In this document: in pieces, positions 24,153-32,357 of the stretch
Layout of the letters: every line of letters begins with the position of its first letter
Position numbering within the stretch: position 1 is the stretch's first letter
Source: Planctomycetota bacterium
Lineage (GTDB): Bacteria > Planctomycetota > UBA8108 > UBA1146 > JAJFFE01
DNA: 64,000 nucleotides
Direction: 5' to 3'
NCBI GenBank assembly: GCA_021776775.1
Contig: JAJFFE010000288.1
Span: 27,243 to 91,242, forward strand
Program-made: the position numbers and the translations under genes
The notes under the pieces: model-generated
What the model was told of the DNA's origin: nothing
The model's database searches: none
What the model saw: the letters and a program-made list of their open reading frames with translations, nothing else

Positions 24153-24718
24153 CCCGGACTCATAGGTTGGAGTTTAGTGAGCGATCGGGAGTGTGGCACT
24201 CCTCAGGGATGGAGGAGGTACCTGGGAGAGCTGACAGCTTGGCGGCTTTGGCGGTCCTTTGCGAGAGATAGCCTGATGGAGACGCTCGTCCCCATGCCTG
24301 GCAAAGCGGAGTGGCAAGTGGGAGCGCCGTTCGTTGGACTTTCGTCGCTTGGCCTTCTCACGCAAAGCCGCCAAGAGGCGCGAAGGCCGCAAAGAACTGG
24401 ATCGCTCGTCTGATACAACTCGTCCAGTGCTATCGGCTGGCCCATCATGAGCTTGGCGGCCTTGGCGGTACTCGGCGGCTTTGCGTGAGAAGGCCAAGAG
24501 ATGCCACACACATGTGACAACGCACCCAACTGCCAGTCGGCGTCTCGCCTTCTCCTCTGCGGCGGGCGCGTCCAGCAGGCTATCTTTCGCACGAACGCAA
24601 AGGACCGCTGAATCTTTCCAGGCTGCTGCTGATGGAAGTACTGGGGCGGCCCCGCCTCCGCCGTGCGTAAACGCCGGCCAGTCACTAAACTCCAACCTCT
24701 AGCTAGAGGCCCGGACTA
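24150..24718. mobile_element. MITE-like element with terminal inverted repeats, no transposase
   Basis: Left end 24150-24180 (TAGCCCGGACTCAT...GTTTAGTGA) is inverted at 24682-24718 (TCACTAAACTCCAACC...CCCGGACTA). Inside lies a perfect 25-bp inverted repeat, 24348-24372 against 24474-24498 (CTTGGCCTTCTCACGCAAAG plus CCGCC), plus a related stretch at 24238-24267. A perfect 14-bp palindrome, CCTCTAGCTAGAGG, sits at 24696-24709. No credible protein frame. I infer a non-autonomous mobile or folded repeat element; target duplication could not be shown. Confidence 0.55.
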
Positions 24719-24972
24719 TTCATCAGGCGAAGCCGCGCAGGCTGCGCTTCCCACGAATCTCTGCGTTACTCCTTCTTGAAGACCACGGACAATCAGAGAC
24801 CACTGTCGACTGCGGCGTCGCGCCTTGGGCCAAGAGTAAGCACCACACGGAAATCGCCGCCTGTGTTCCGTTTATCACCCCTCGATTGTCCTCCGCTGTC
24901 CGCGCTCGGTACGATTGGCGCCCTTTCGGGCGCGTAACGACTCCGCCTGATGAATGATCCGGGCTACCTCTA
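24704..24972. mobile_element. Second inverted-repeat-bounded element
   Basis: Left TAGAGGCCCGGACTATTCAT plus CAGGCG (24704-24729) is inverted at 24944-24972 (CGCCTGATGAATGATCCGGG plus CTACCTCTA). It shares its left end with the previous element. It contains the inverted copy of the 17906-17960 hairpin repeat at 24707-24761. The interior has no gene. Confidence 0.55.
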
Positions 24973-25569
24973 CAACTTTTCGAGATTCAAGAACGAAACA
25001 GTCGAGTGACATCGTTCGCACGATGCCGCACCCATCAACGCACTAAACGACGCTGCATGTTCGTCCACCTGGAACCGTACTCAGCTCGGTACGGATCACG
25101 CCGCCTAGCGCACACGGTTCATCGCCCAACGTGCCTCCGCAAGCATCGGGCACTTCCGTTGCCCCTCGCCCCGGACAGAATCGGACCGACCCCGATTCGC
25201 CCGTCCAACGTTCGAAGCCGTCCCGGTCTCCAACCACTGCCCCGGCGGCAACGCCCACCCCTCACTCATAGTCGGTGGCGAGCCATCGACTGTGCCATCC
25301 CCAACCCACTGGTGTTCGAGCCACGCCACGATGCGCCCTGCAAGATCGCCGTCGCGGCGCCTTACCGGATGACGCACCCTCATGGCGTGTGGTTCAACTC
25401 CGGAGGGGGGGGCACGGGGCAAGAACCTGAACGCTGAGAGAAGCACTCGCACTACTCGTCAGAACAGCTGCTCGTACTCATCCGAACCGTGACGACTCGT
25501 TCAAGGCCCTAAACTGAGCTCCATTGTGGCTACGCTTGAACTCCAACCGATGACCCGGACTAGTCCGGG
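24973..25569. other. Remaining intergenic repeat region
   Basis: This holds the second copy of the dispersed module (25320-25434). It ends in ACTCCAACCGATGACCCGGA followed by the perfect palindrome CCCGGACTAGTCCGGG (25554-25569), directly abutting the TAG stop of the minus-strand hydrolase gene. A plus-strand open frame at 25006-25437 runs through the repeat and has no ribosome site, so I treat it as chance. Confidence 0.6.
25320..25434 (+). repeat. Dispersed module, copy 2
   Basis: Same-orientation match to 18082-18207, about 7.2 kb away. The core CGCCTTACCGGATGACGCAC and GGCGTGTGGTTCAAC is unchanged; a G-run (GGAGGGGGGGG) differs in length. Confidence 0.85.
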
Positions 25570-25572
25570 CTA
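25554..25572. terminator. Palindrome abutting a stop codon
   Basis: CCCGGACTAGTCCGGG is a perfect 16-bp palindrome next to the CTA that encodes the hydrolase's TAG stop. It lies between convergent transcripts and could stop both, but it has no T-tract on either side. Confidence 0.35.
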
Positions 25573-27438
25573 GAACCGCCAGAGTTCGCGATCGGTCGCT
25601 TCGCGCAGCGCTTGCTTGCCCCCGACCACCGGCAGCTCCAACGACGTGTGGTCGAGGTCGACGGTCAGCTTGGTTCCCGGCTCTGGCCATAGCGTGAAGT
25701 CGCGGTCACTGGAGAAGATCATGAGGCCGATGCGCTGCCCGGCGGGGATGACTTGGTCGTCGGGCTGAAGGTCGAACTCGAGGTCGTAGAAGCGGCCCGG
25801 TACCAACGGCTCACTTTCGGTCAGCGAGCGGTGGTTTTGCGGATCGGCCCAGCCGCGCGTGATGATGTTCGCGTTCGGATCGCGGCTCTTGGTCCAAGGC
25901 AACGACACGACCCATACCGATAGGTTGGCCGCCGGCGTGTCGCAGGAGAGCCTGATCTTCAGCTTGGCCGTTCCTGAGATGTGAACCGGTTCGTCGAGCG
26001 TTGGCGTTTGATAGAGCAGACGGTGCTCGGAGTCGGACTGTGCCAGTTTGGCTCCAGCGAGTTCGACATTGTCGATCAGAGAGTCCCGGCCTTGCCCACG
26101 CTTCGCGTCGAGGCCGAGGCGCGAAGTCTTGCCGCCGGCGATCGGGTGCAGGCGAACCGGCGACGCGGCCGGGTTCGGATAGTTGGCGTACTCGGTGGGA
26201 CTGCGTCGTCGATCACCCTCCCGAACGATCCACGCCCGTGCATCGTTTTCGACCCCGTTTTCGACGCCGTACAAGTATCGCGTGAACCACCGGTTCATCA
26301 TCTTGAGCGGGGGTTCTCCACCGTGCCCGCCTTGGTGGAAGTACGCCTGGGCCGGAACCCCCTTCGCTTCGATCGCTTTGTAGATGCGAACGCTGTGCTC
26401 GGGCATGACGTTCCAGTCGTTGAATGCGTGGCACATGAGCGTGGCGGCGCGCAGCGGGCCGAGGTCGTTTATGTAGTCACGTCCGGCCCAGAACTCGTTG
26501 TAGTCGCCCGTCACCCGGTCGAAGCCGTTGGCCATGTCGATGTCCCGCACGTTGCAGTCGCAGTGCTCCCGGCGGTCCGCGTTACCGCTCGAGATGAAGT
26601 CGTAGAGCACGTCGATGTCTTCCCCGACCCAACCTCCGGGATGCCGCACCAGGCCGTTCGATCGGTAGTAGTGGTAGTACGACGTGTTCGGCGCAATCGG
26701 GATGATCGCTTCGAGACCCTCGACTCCGGTGGTGGCCGCGGCGAGCGGTAGCGTTCCGTTGTACGACGTCCCGGTCATGCCGACCTTGCCGGTGCACCAA
26801 GACGCTTCGACCAACTCGTCACCGTCGACCGAGGTGAAGCCGCGCGCGCGCCCGTTGAGCCAGTCGATGACCGCCTTCGGAGCGAGCGACTCATTGTCGC
26901 CACCCACGGTCGGGCACCCTTGCGAGAGCCCGGTTCCTGGCGAAGCCGAGTGGACGACGGCGAAGCCGCGCGGCACCCACTTGTTGATCTGCGATTTCGA
27001 CATGAGCGGACGGGTGATCTTCGGCTTGAATGGCGGCAGCACCGTTCGCTCAGGCGGAGCCCCGCCCACTTCCTGGCGTGGGTTCCAGAAGTACTTCCTG
27101 TCGGTCGAGCCGGTCCCCGCGAAGTAGGGGCTCGATTCGTAGACGACCGGAACCTTGAGCCCTTCCGTGTCGGTCTGCTTCTGGCGCGTGACGTCGACGT
27201 GAACTCGATCAAGCTTGCCGTCGCCGTCGGAGTCGAACTCGGTCTCGACCCAGAGGTCGTGTTGGATCCACTCTTCGCGGTTGCTGAACCCCTCGACGAT
27301 CTGCGCTTGTCCGTCGACGAACACGGGGAGCGTGCGGTCTGACGATGACTCGTCCGGGCGAGCGTACGCGGCGGTGCTCGTGGCGATGAAAGTCAGAGCG
27401 AGTAGGGCACGGGCAAGTTGGGCGCAGGGGATCCGCAT
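25570..27438 (-). CDS. Exported X-Pro dipeptidyl-peptidase/CocE-NonD family hydrolase
   Basis: 622 aa from ATG 27438, giving a signal peptide RIPCAQLARALLALTFIATS to A-YA. Upstream ATG/GTG codons add an unlike leader. The alpha/beta-hydrolase domain has the nucleophile motif MTGTSYNGTLPLAAA (Ser near 225), acid and His candidates in CHAFNDWNVMPEH and FHQGGHGG, and a C-terminal jelly-roll (PTLDEPVHISGTAKLKIRLS; GLMIFSSDRDFTLWPEPG). The FDSDGDGKLDRVHVDV segment near the start is usual for S15 PepX-like proteins. It should cut X-Pro dipeptides or esters outside the cytoplasm. Last gene of the group with the pseudopilin-like and TGA-interrupted genes. Confidence 0.9.
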   Translation of the reverse strand: MRIPCAQLARALLALTFIATSTAAYARPDESSSDRTLPVFVDGQAQIVEGFSNREEWIQHDLWVETEFDSDGDGKLDRVHVDVTRQKQTDTEGLKVPVVYESSPYFAGTGSTDRKYFWNPRQEVGGAPPERTVLPPFKPKITRPLMSKSQINKWVPRGFAVVHSASPGTGLSQGCPTVGGDNESLAPKAVIDWLNGRARGFTSVDGDELVEASWCTGKVGMTGTSYNGTLPLAAATTGVEGLEAIIPIAPNTSYYHYYRSNGLVRHPGGWVGEDIDVLYDFISSGNADRREHCDCNVRDIDMANGFDRVTGDYNEFWAGRDYINDLGPLRAATLMCHAFNDWNVMPEHSVRIYKAIEAKGVPAQAYFHQGGHGGEPPLKMMNRWFTRYLYGVENGVENDARAWIVREGDRRRSPTEYANYPNPAASPVRLHPIAGGKTSRLGLDAKRGQGRDSLIDNVELAGAKLAQSDSEHRLLYQTPTLDEPVHISGTAKLKIRLSCDTPAANLSVWVVSLPWTKSRDPNANIITRGWADPQNHRSLTESEPLVPGRFYDLEFDLQPDDQVIPAGQRIGLMIFSSDRDFTLWPEPGTKLTVDLDHTSLELPVVGGKQALREATDRELWRF

Positions 27439-27550
27439 GGCGTTCCGTTCGTGGGAGGTGTGAGTCGATCCAGCCATCGTCGGGGATCGGGACCCGAGTT
27501 GGCAACCGCTCGGGGGCGGATCGTTCGAAGATCACCGTCGAAGCGCTCGC

Positions 27551-28129
27551 TCAGCGGGTTTGGCCGTGGTTGTCGACGAGCCCCTCGGGGAAGCTGCGAC
27601 CGTCGCCGAGTTTGTCGACGGTGATGTGTGTCGCCTCGCCGGTCACATACACGAGGTTTACACCACCGGAGTGACCCTCGTGGTGTTCTTGTGAGTTTGG
27701 CGCATGCTGGTAGGTGTCGTTCGCGGCCAAGATCGTCGACGAGCGGGCGGTGGTTCGGGTCGGTGCGCCACGGTAGGCGTAGCTCACATGGTTCGGGCCT
27801 AGGTGAAACCGCCCGCCGGCGTCAGCTTCGGCGGCGATGTCCATTTGCGCAGGAGAGCACAGCACGCGCGTGTCGAAGTCGGGGGACGCGTCGACCAAGA
27901 TCTGAAATGCCGCGAAGGCTCGCGGGAGTGGACCAGAGTCATGTGGGAAGCGGTCGCCGTGATCATCGGCGTGAGAGATCGCCAGGGCGCCAATCTGCTT
28001 GAGGTTGCTCAAGCATTGGACTCGGACGGAAATCCTACGACTCGGGCGAAGGGAAGCGATCCCCAGCGCGTACCCGACGCCGATCGCGATGAGCACCAAG
28101 AGTAGGGTGCCAGCGTTCAATCGGGGCAT
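27551..28129 (-). CDS. Planctomycete-type pseudopilin-like protein (H-X9-DG type)
   Basis: 192 aa. One N-terminal hydrophobic helix (LLLVLIAIGVGYALGIASL) is followed by QCLSNLKQIGALAISHADDH, the phrase that starts the soluble domain of DUF1559-type planctomycete pseudopilins, and later FPHDSGPLP. Near the C-terminus HSGGVNLVYVTGEATHI matches the H-X9-DG region with the last Gly-Asp changed. It lacks a classic prepilin peptidase site, so it may simply be membrane anchored. Such proteins are very abundant in planctomycetes and their role is unsettled. It lies 63 bp downstream of the TGA-interrupted gene. Confidence 0.8.
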   Translation of the reverse strand: MPRLNAGTLLLVLIAIGVGYALGIASLRPSRRISVRVQCLSNLKQIGALAISHADDHGDRFPHDSGPLPRAFAAFQILVDASPDFDTRVLCSPAQMDIAAEADAGGRFHLGPNHVSYAYRGAPTRTTARSSTILAANDTYQHAPNSQEHHEGHSGGVNLVYVTGEATHITVDKLGDGRSFPEGLVDNHGQTR

Positions 28130-28192
28130 CTCGATCTTCTTCCTGGCGCGTTACCCGAGGCGGGCTCCAGCGACGGTTCGACTGGGAATTCG

Positions 28193-30169
28193 CTAGTCCA
28201 GTGCGAGCGTGAACTCTTTCGTCGTCGGCGGAAAACACATCGTGTGGTCGCACGTTTGGTAGCCAACGACGACCTTGACGGTGCGCGGTCCGCTCGCGCT
28301 CGAGTCAACCTCGAGCGTGCGTTCGAACGTGACGTTCCCCTCGTAGACGGTGACACCCGGTAGCTCTGGGTACGGCCTTCCATTGGGCATGGCCCACTGG
28401 CCGACCGCGGTGAGTCCCGTAGGTTCGAGCTCGAGCGTCGTCACAACATACGGCTGGTTGGCTGGCACCTGAGAGTAGATGTGCCAGCCGCCGAGGATGC
28501 GCGCTTTGACAACGACAGTGACGGTGCCGTCGGGGTTGTGTTGCAGTCCCGCGTTCAGTTGCACGGGTTTACCGGCGGTCGGCTTGGGGACCTTGATCTC
28601 TGCGTGTGGCTTATTCGGGGCGGTCGCTATCGGCGCCGGGTTGATGTCGACCATGAACTTGAAGCCGCCGACCTCGGTAAAGAAGAGCTTGTCTCGGTTC
28701 GTGCCGAGCCAACTTCGCCACTCGGCCGGCGACGTGAACGCCTCGTTCGTGTAGCGCAGGAGCACTCTCTGCGCCCGCTCGGACTCCTTACCCGCCTCGA
28801 GGTCTGCGACGCATCTATCGAGAAACGCCAACGTGTTGTTGGCGATCCCGAGCGCCTTCGCGTCGGGGTCGACGTCGAGGCCGGTGCGATGCTCCCCGGC
28901 CGCCACCGGATGCAGGTACGGTCGATTCTCGGTGTAGTACGCGGTGTACGCGGCCCAGTCGGTTCCGAGCCGTTCTCGTAGTTCAGGCGGGGCCGACCAA
29001 CCGATGACCCGATCGCGACTCCAGGGGGGCGACGACGGCATCTTCAGCATGGACTCCTCCCAGTCGGTGAGGGTCTCTCCGTTCTTCTTCCGCTCTTTCA
29101 GCTTGACCGCGTCGGCCGCGAGCTTCGCATTCATGGTTTCAATCATGGCGCACCACGCTTGGTGCCCCTGGTCGGAGATTCCGTAGAGCGTGTCGTCGAG
29201 GGAGGCGCGAGTGACGTGGGAACGGTTTTCGACGAACGCGCGGTGTCCCGCAAAGCGATGGATGTAGTGAATCGCGTTGACGAAGACTCGCTTCGCTTCG
29301 TCGGTCATGTACGTCGGTGAGGCGGCGAACCCCCAGTGAAGGAAGTTGCCTTGTCGACCGATCGCGACCGCGTCCTGGCCTTTGGTGTTCATTCCGCCGG
29401 AGATGAACTCGCCGTCCGGTGAGTCTTCGAGTCCGGTCGGGGATACCACGCCGACCAGCATGCCCTTGTCGTCGAGGTACCCCTCGGTTTGCACTCGCCA
29501 CATCGGCATGGTGTCGCCGAGCTCTTTGCCGCTGGCGCGGGTCGGGTAGCTCTCGGAGGGCGGTCGATCTTCGATGGTCAATTTGACAGCGTGCGGCGTG
29601 TTGAAGATGGGGTGCTTGATGCGCATCCCGTGCGCATGCGAATCGAGACACTGTCACAAGTGGTCGATCTTGAGACCGAGCCCGAACCGGCCGATCATCA
29701 TGGGACCCACTTCGCCGACCGTTACTGCCGGTTGATCGAAGCCGTCGGGCAGTCGATACCGTCGCCACCCTTGGTCGGTGCTCGTCCTCAGAACCTTGGG
29801 GAGCACGTCGAACACGGTGACATCCACCGCTTTGGACATCTCCGCGTCGAACTCTTCACCGGTCACGAACTGCACGGACTCGAAGTGTTGAGTCAACAAA
29901 GCCCTGAACGCAGCCGGACGTTCGCGAGTGAGTTTCGCGAAACGCTTCGCGCCGTCACCGGAGAGGTAGCTCGGCTTCTTGGGGTCGACGGTCGCATCGG
30001 GCCCCACATAGAGGACACGAAGCGCGCTCTTCGCCGGCGAACTCACCACCTCCGGCGAATCCTCCGGAGATCGAGCGTCCGTCGGGGTTACCGCTGCAAA
30101 TAGAAGGGCGAGGCCGAGAGCGACGCACGGGGCGAGCGTTCGGTTGAAGAGGGATCGTGTTTCGTTCAT
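28193..30169 (-). CDS. Exported protein with in-frame TGA and C-terminal DsbD-alpha-like domain (candidate selenoprotein)
   Basis: One frame runs from ATG 30169 (AAGGA 5 nt upstream) to 28193 with a single TGA at 29654-29656, codon 172 of 658. Signal peptide: LAPCVALGLALLFAAVTPTDA. Before the TGA: ALRVLYVGPDATVDPKKPSY and GEVGPMMIGRFGLGLKIDHL. After it the same frame continues QCLDSHAHGMRIKHPIFNTP and FLHWGFAASPTYMTDEAKRV. Residues about 530-658 look like the DsbD N-terminal (alpha) domain, with ILGGWHIYSQVP and a CX4C (TCDHTMC) near the end. No frameshift is needed to join the halves. If the TGA is read as selenocysteine, a U-Q-C pair results. Otherwise the gene is broken or the base is an error. 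Downstream are the pseudopilin-like and PepX-like genes. Confidence 0.75.
29618..29656 (-). promoter_or_regulatory. In-frame TGA plus SECIS-like hairpin
   Basis: After the TGA and 9 nt comes GATTCGCAT - GCGCACGGG - ATGCGCATC: a 9-position stem with one internal T-C mismatch and a 9-nt loop starting with G. The loop begins 18 nt after the TGA. These values fall within the published bacterial SECIS pattern (apical loop 16-37 nt from UGA, loop 3-14 nt, G in the first two loop positions). The fit is by eye only. Confidence 0.4.
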
Positions 30170-30407
30170 GGCGTCCTTTTCGAGAATCGCAAGGCGGTAC
30201 GAGCGCGCCATTGTCCGCGCGCGAGCGGAGGTTGTCGAGCGGCATCTCACCGGCCCGCCGGTCGAGACAGCCCACTCGTCCCGCGATCCTGGCTTGGCCA
30301 GCCTCAGCCTGTAGGATTCGTGCTTGGGGACCGTGCCGTTGCGATCGGTCTCCGTTGAGACCGTATCGAGGAACAATCGACGTGAGATGTTGGGGAATGA
30401 GGAGACC

Positions 30408-31292
30408 ATGACTGACCTGCGAATGTTGCCCGTGCTGATGCTTTGCTTCGTGGTTGGATCGCCAGCCTTGCGCGGGGAGACCGTGTTTGTTGTGGCGACC
30501 GGAGAGGTCGAGTTCAACGGCATTGCACCCGGAGCACTTGGCGGCGTGGGGGTCGGGGAGTCAGTTGCCATGACGTTCGAGTTGGAGTCCGACGATTTCG
30601 TTGATAGCGCAGGCTTTCCGACGCGGGGCTACGCGATGTCTCCAGGATCGTTCAGTCTCGCGTTCGATTCGACGGTGATGGAACTACAAGACCCGTTCCC
30701 CGCGGGGCAGACTCCCTACTTCGTGATCCGCAACGACGACCCGGCGGTGGACGGTTTCTTCGTCTCCACGAGTGTAGACTTTCCCGCGGGAGTCCCCATC
30801 TCACAGATCGGTGTCTTTGGTCCGTTCGTCAACAACTACTCCGTGACGTACGGTGGCACGACACTGAGTTCGCTCGATATTCTCGATGCGCTGGGGACGT
30901 ACGATTTCTCGGGGCTCACCGTGTTCAACTGGACCATCGACGACGGCCCGTTCAACGCCATGGGGCTAGTGATCGAAGAGTTGACGATCTCCGTCGCTCC
31001 CGGTGACCCCGTGTTTCGTCGTGGCGATGCCAACGCCGACGGTCTCTTTGACATCTCCGATGCCGTTTACACTTTGGCGGCGTTGTTCACGGCGGGCGCG
31101 CCGAGCCCGAGTTGCGCGGACTCGGCGGACTCCAACGATGACGGCAGCTACGATATCTCCGACGCCATCCACACGCTCGCCGCGCTGTTCACGGCTGGCT
31201 CACCGTCGCCGCCGGATCCCGGTCCGACCGATTGCGATCTAGATCCTACCGCCGACGGTCTCGACTGCGCGCTCTACGACGCTGGTTGTTGA
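30408..31292 (+). CDS. Exported dockerin-type protein
   Basis: 294 aa from ATG 30408 with GAGGAG 3 nt upstream. Signal peptide: LRMLPVLMLCFVVGSPALRG. The body (about 25-195) is a beta-sandwich-like domain with FVVATGEVEFNGIAPG, SLAFDSTVMELQDPFP and TVFNWTIDDGPFNAMG, resembling planctomycete secreted proteins without known enzyme activity. The C-terminus has RRGDANADGLFDISDAVYTL and SNDDGSYDISDAIHTLAALF and the tail CDLDPTADGLDC....GC. It diverges from the TGA-interrupted gene across 238 bp. Confidence 0.82.
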   Translation: MTDLRMLPVLMLCFVVGSPALRGETVFVVATGEVEFNGIAPGALGGVGVGESVAMTFELESDDFVDSAGFPTRGYAMSPGSFSLAFDSTVMELQDPFPAGQTPYFVIRNDDPAVDGFFVSTSVDFPAGVPISQIGVFGPFVNNYSVTYGGTTLSSLDILDALGTYDFSGLTVFNWTIDDGPFNAMGLVIEELTISVAPGDPVFRRGDANADGLFDISDAVYTLAALFTAGAPSPSCADSADSNDDGSYDISDAIHTLAALFTAGSPSPPDPGPTDCDLDPTADGLDCALYDAGC

Positions 31293-31394
31293 GTCGTAGC
31301 CTCGGTTTCTTGCCGTCGGGTTAGAACGCGGCTACCATCGCAGCTTGCCCGTCGTCGAGTGGTTGGCACAGTTTCGCGTGAAGAAGAGGCTTTC

Positions 31395-32357
31395 ATGATC
31401 GGCTTGTCGCTTGCGATCGTCTTGAGCGTGTCTCCCGCCATCGAGGAGAGCGCCGCGCTCTCGAAGCCGCAGCTCCCCCTGACCACGCGCTACCAACAGC
31501 GGTACCAACAGTTCGTCGATGCGTTCAAGAAGGCGAGTGAGACTTCGGTCCGTCTCGAGCTGATCGACAGTGCGACGCGCGATCTGACGACACTGCTGCT
31601 GCCTCATGTCGCCACGGGAAACATTCAAGCGGTGTTTCCTGATTTGGAGTCGACGGTGCTCGTCGATATCAGCGCCGTCTTGATCGAGGTACTGCAGAAG
31701 CACCCTGACGAAGTGACGCGGGCCGATGCGCTCTTGAGTTTGAGTCGCCACTACGGCAACAACCGCCAGCGCGAACTCTGTTGGGAGACGCTGAGTTTTC
31801 TGGACGAGAAGTACGGTTCGCTCAAGGCGGGAGACTACACGTTCTCGCAAGAGGCGAAACGGGTGCGCTACTTCTTCGAGACCTTGGCGACGGGGTGCGA
31901 CGCTCCGCCGACGCTGGGCGAAGATGCCGACGGTACCGTCTTCCGCCTCTCCGATTACAAGGGCAAGGTGGTCTTGCTGCGGTTCTGGGGTTACTGGTGT
32001 CCGGCGTGCCGCGCCATGTTCGACTACGAACGTGAGCTCGTGACGCGGTATCGCAATAGACCGTTCGCGCTAGTCGGCGTGAACAGTGACCCCAAGTCGC
32101 GCCTCAAGACGGCACAGAGCGATCGTAACTTGACGTGGCGTTCGTTCTGGGACGGGGGAACCACGCGCGGTCCGATCTCGACGATTTATCAAATCGAGCA
32201 GTGGCCGACGATCGTGATCATCGATGCCGAAGGCGTCATTCAGTATCGATCGCGTGGGTTCACGGAGAAGCAGATCGACGCGATACTGACGAGGCTCGTG
32301 GGTGAGGCCGAAGCGAAGACGGTGGCGAAGGCCGACGCTTCCGCGGGCAAGCAGTGA
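31395..32357 (+). CDS. TlpA-like thioredoxin-fold protein
   Basis: 320 aa from ATG 31395 (AAGAGG upstream). A hydrophobic N-terminus (IGLSLAIVLSVSPAI) looks like a signal sequence. A helical N-domain (about 20-165) is followed by an AhpC-TSA/thioredoxin domain with RLSDYKGKVVLLRFWGYWCP and the CPAC active site, then the cis-Pro strand EQWPTIVIIDAEG. TlpA-like proteins act as extracytoplasmic thiol reductases. The gene is coupled by a GTGA overlap to a MauG-like di-heme peroxidase, so both should act in periplasmic redox work. Confidence 0.88.
   Translation: MIGLSLAIVLSVSPAIEESAALSKPQLPLTTRYQQRYQQFVDAFKKASETSVRLELIDSATRDLTTLLLPHVATGNIQAVFPDLESTVLVDISAVLIEVLQKHPDEVTRADALLSLSRHYGNNRQRELCWETLSFLDEKYGSLKAGDYTFSQEAKRVRYFFETLATGCDAPPTLGEDADGTVFRLSDYKGKVVLLRFWGYWCPACRAMFDYERELVTRYRNRPFALVGVNSDPKSRLKTAQSDRNLTWRSFWDGGTTRGPISTIYQIEQWPTIVIIDAEGVIQYRSRGFTEKQIDAILTRLVGEAEAKTVAKADASAGKQ

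Noticed and set aside
24174..24695. Open frames on both strands in the repeat block
   Set aside because: They run through inverted repeats, have no ribosome sites and no recognisable domain, and mirror each other.
25006..25437. Plus-strand open frame of 143 codons
   Set aside because: Its end is the dispersed module, which in the other copy has a broken frame; rich in Arg/Pro as expected for non-coding GC-rich DNA.
28193..30169. TGA reassigned to Trp genome-wide (code 4 or 25)
   Set aside because: Many intact genes here, including alr, coupled ATGA/GTGA operon genes, pgsA and rpoN, end in TGA at the expected length.
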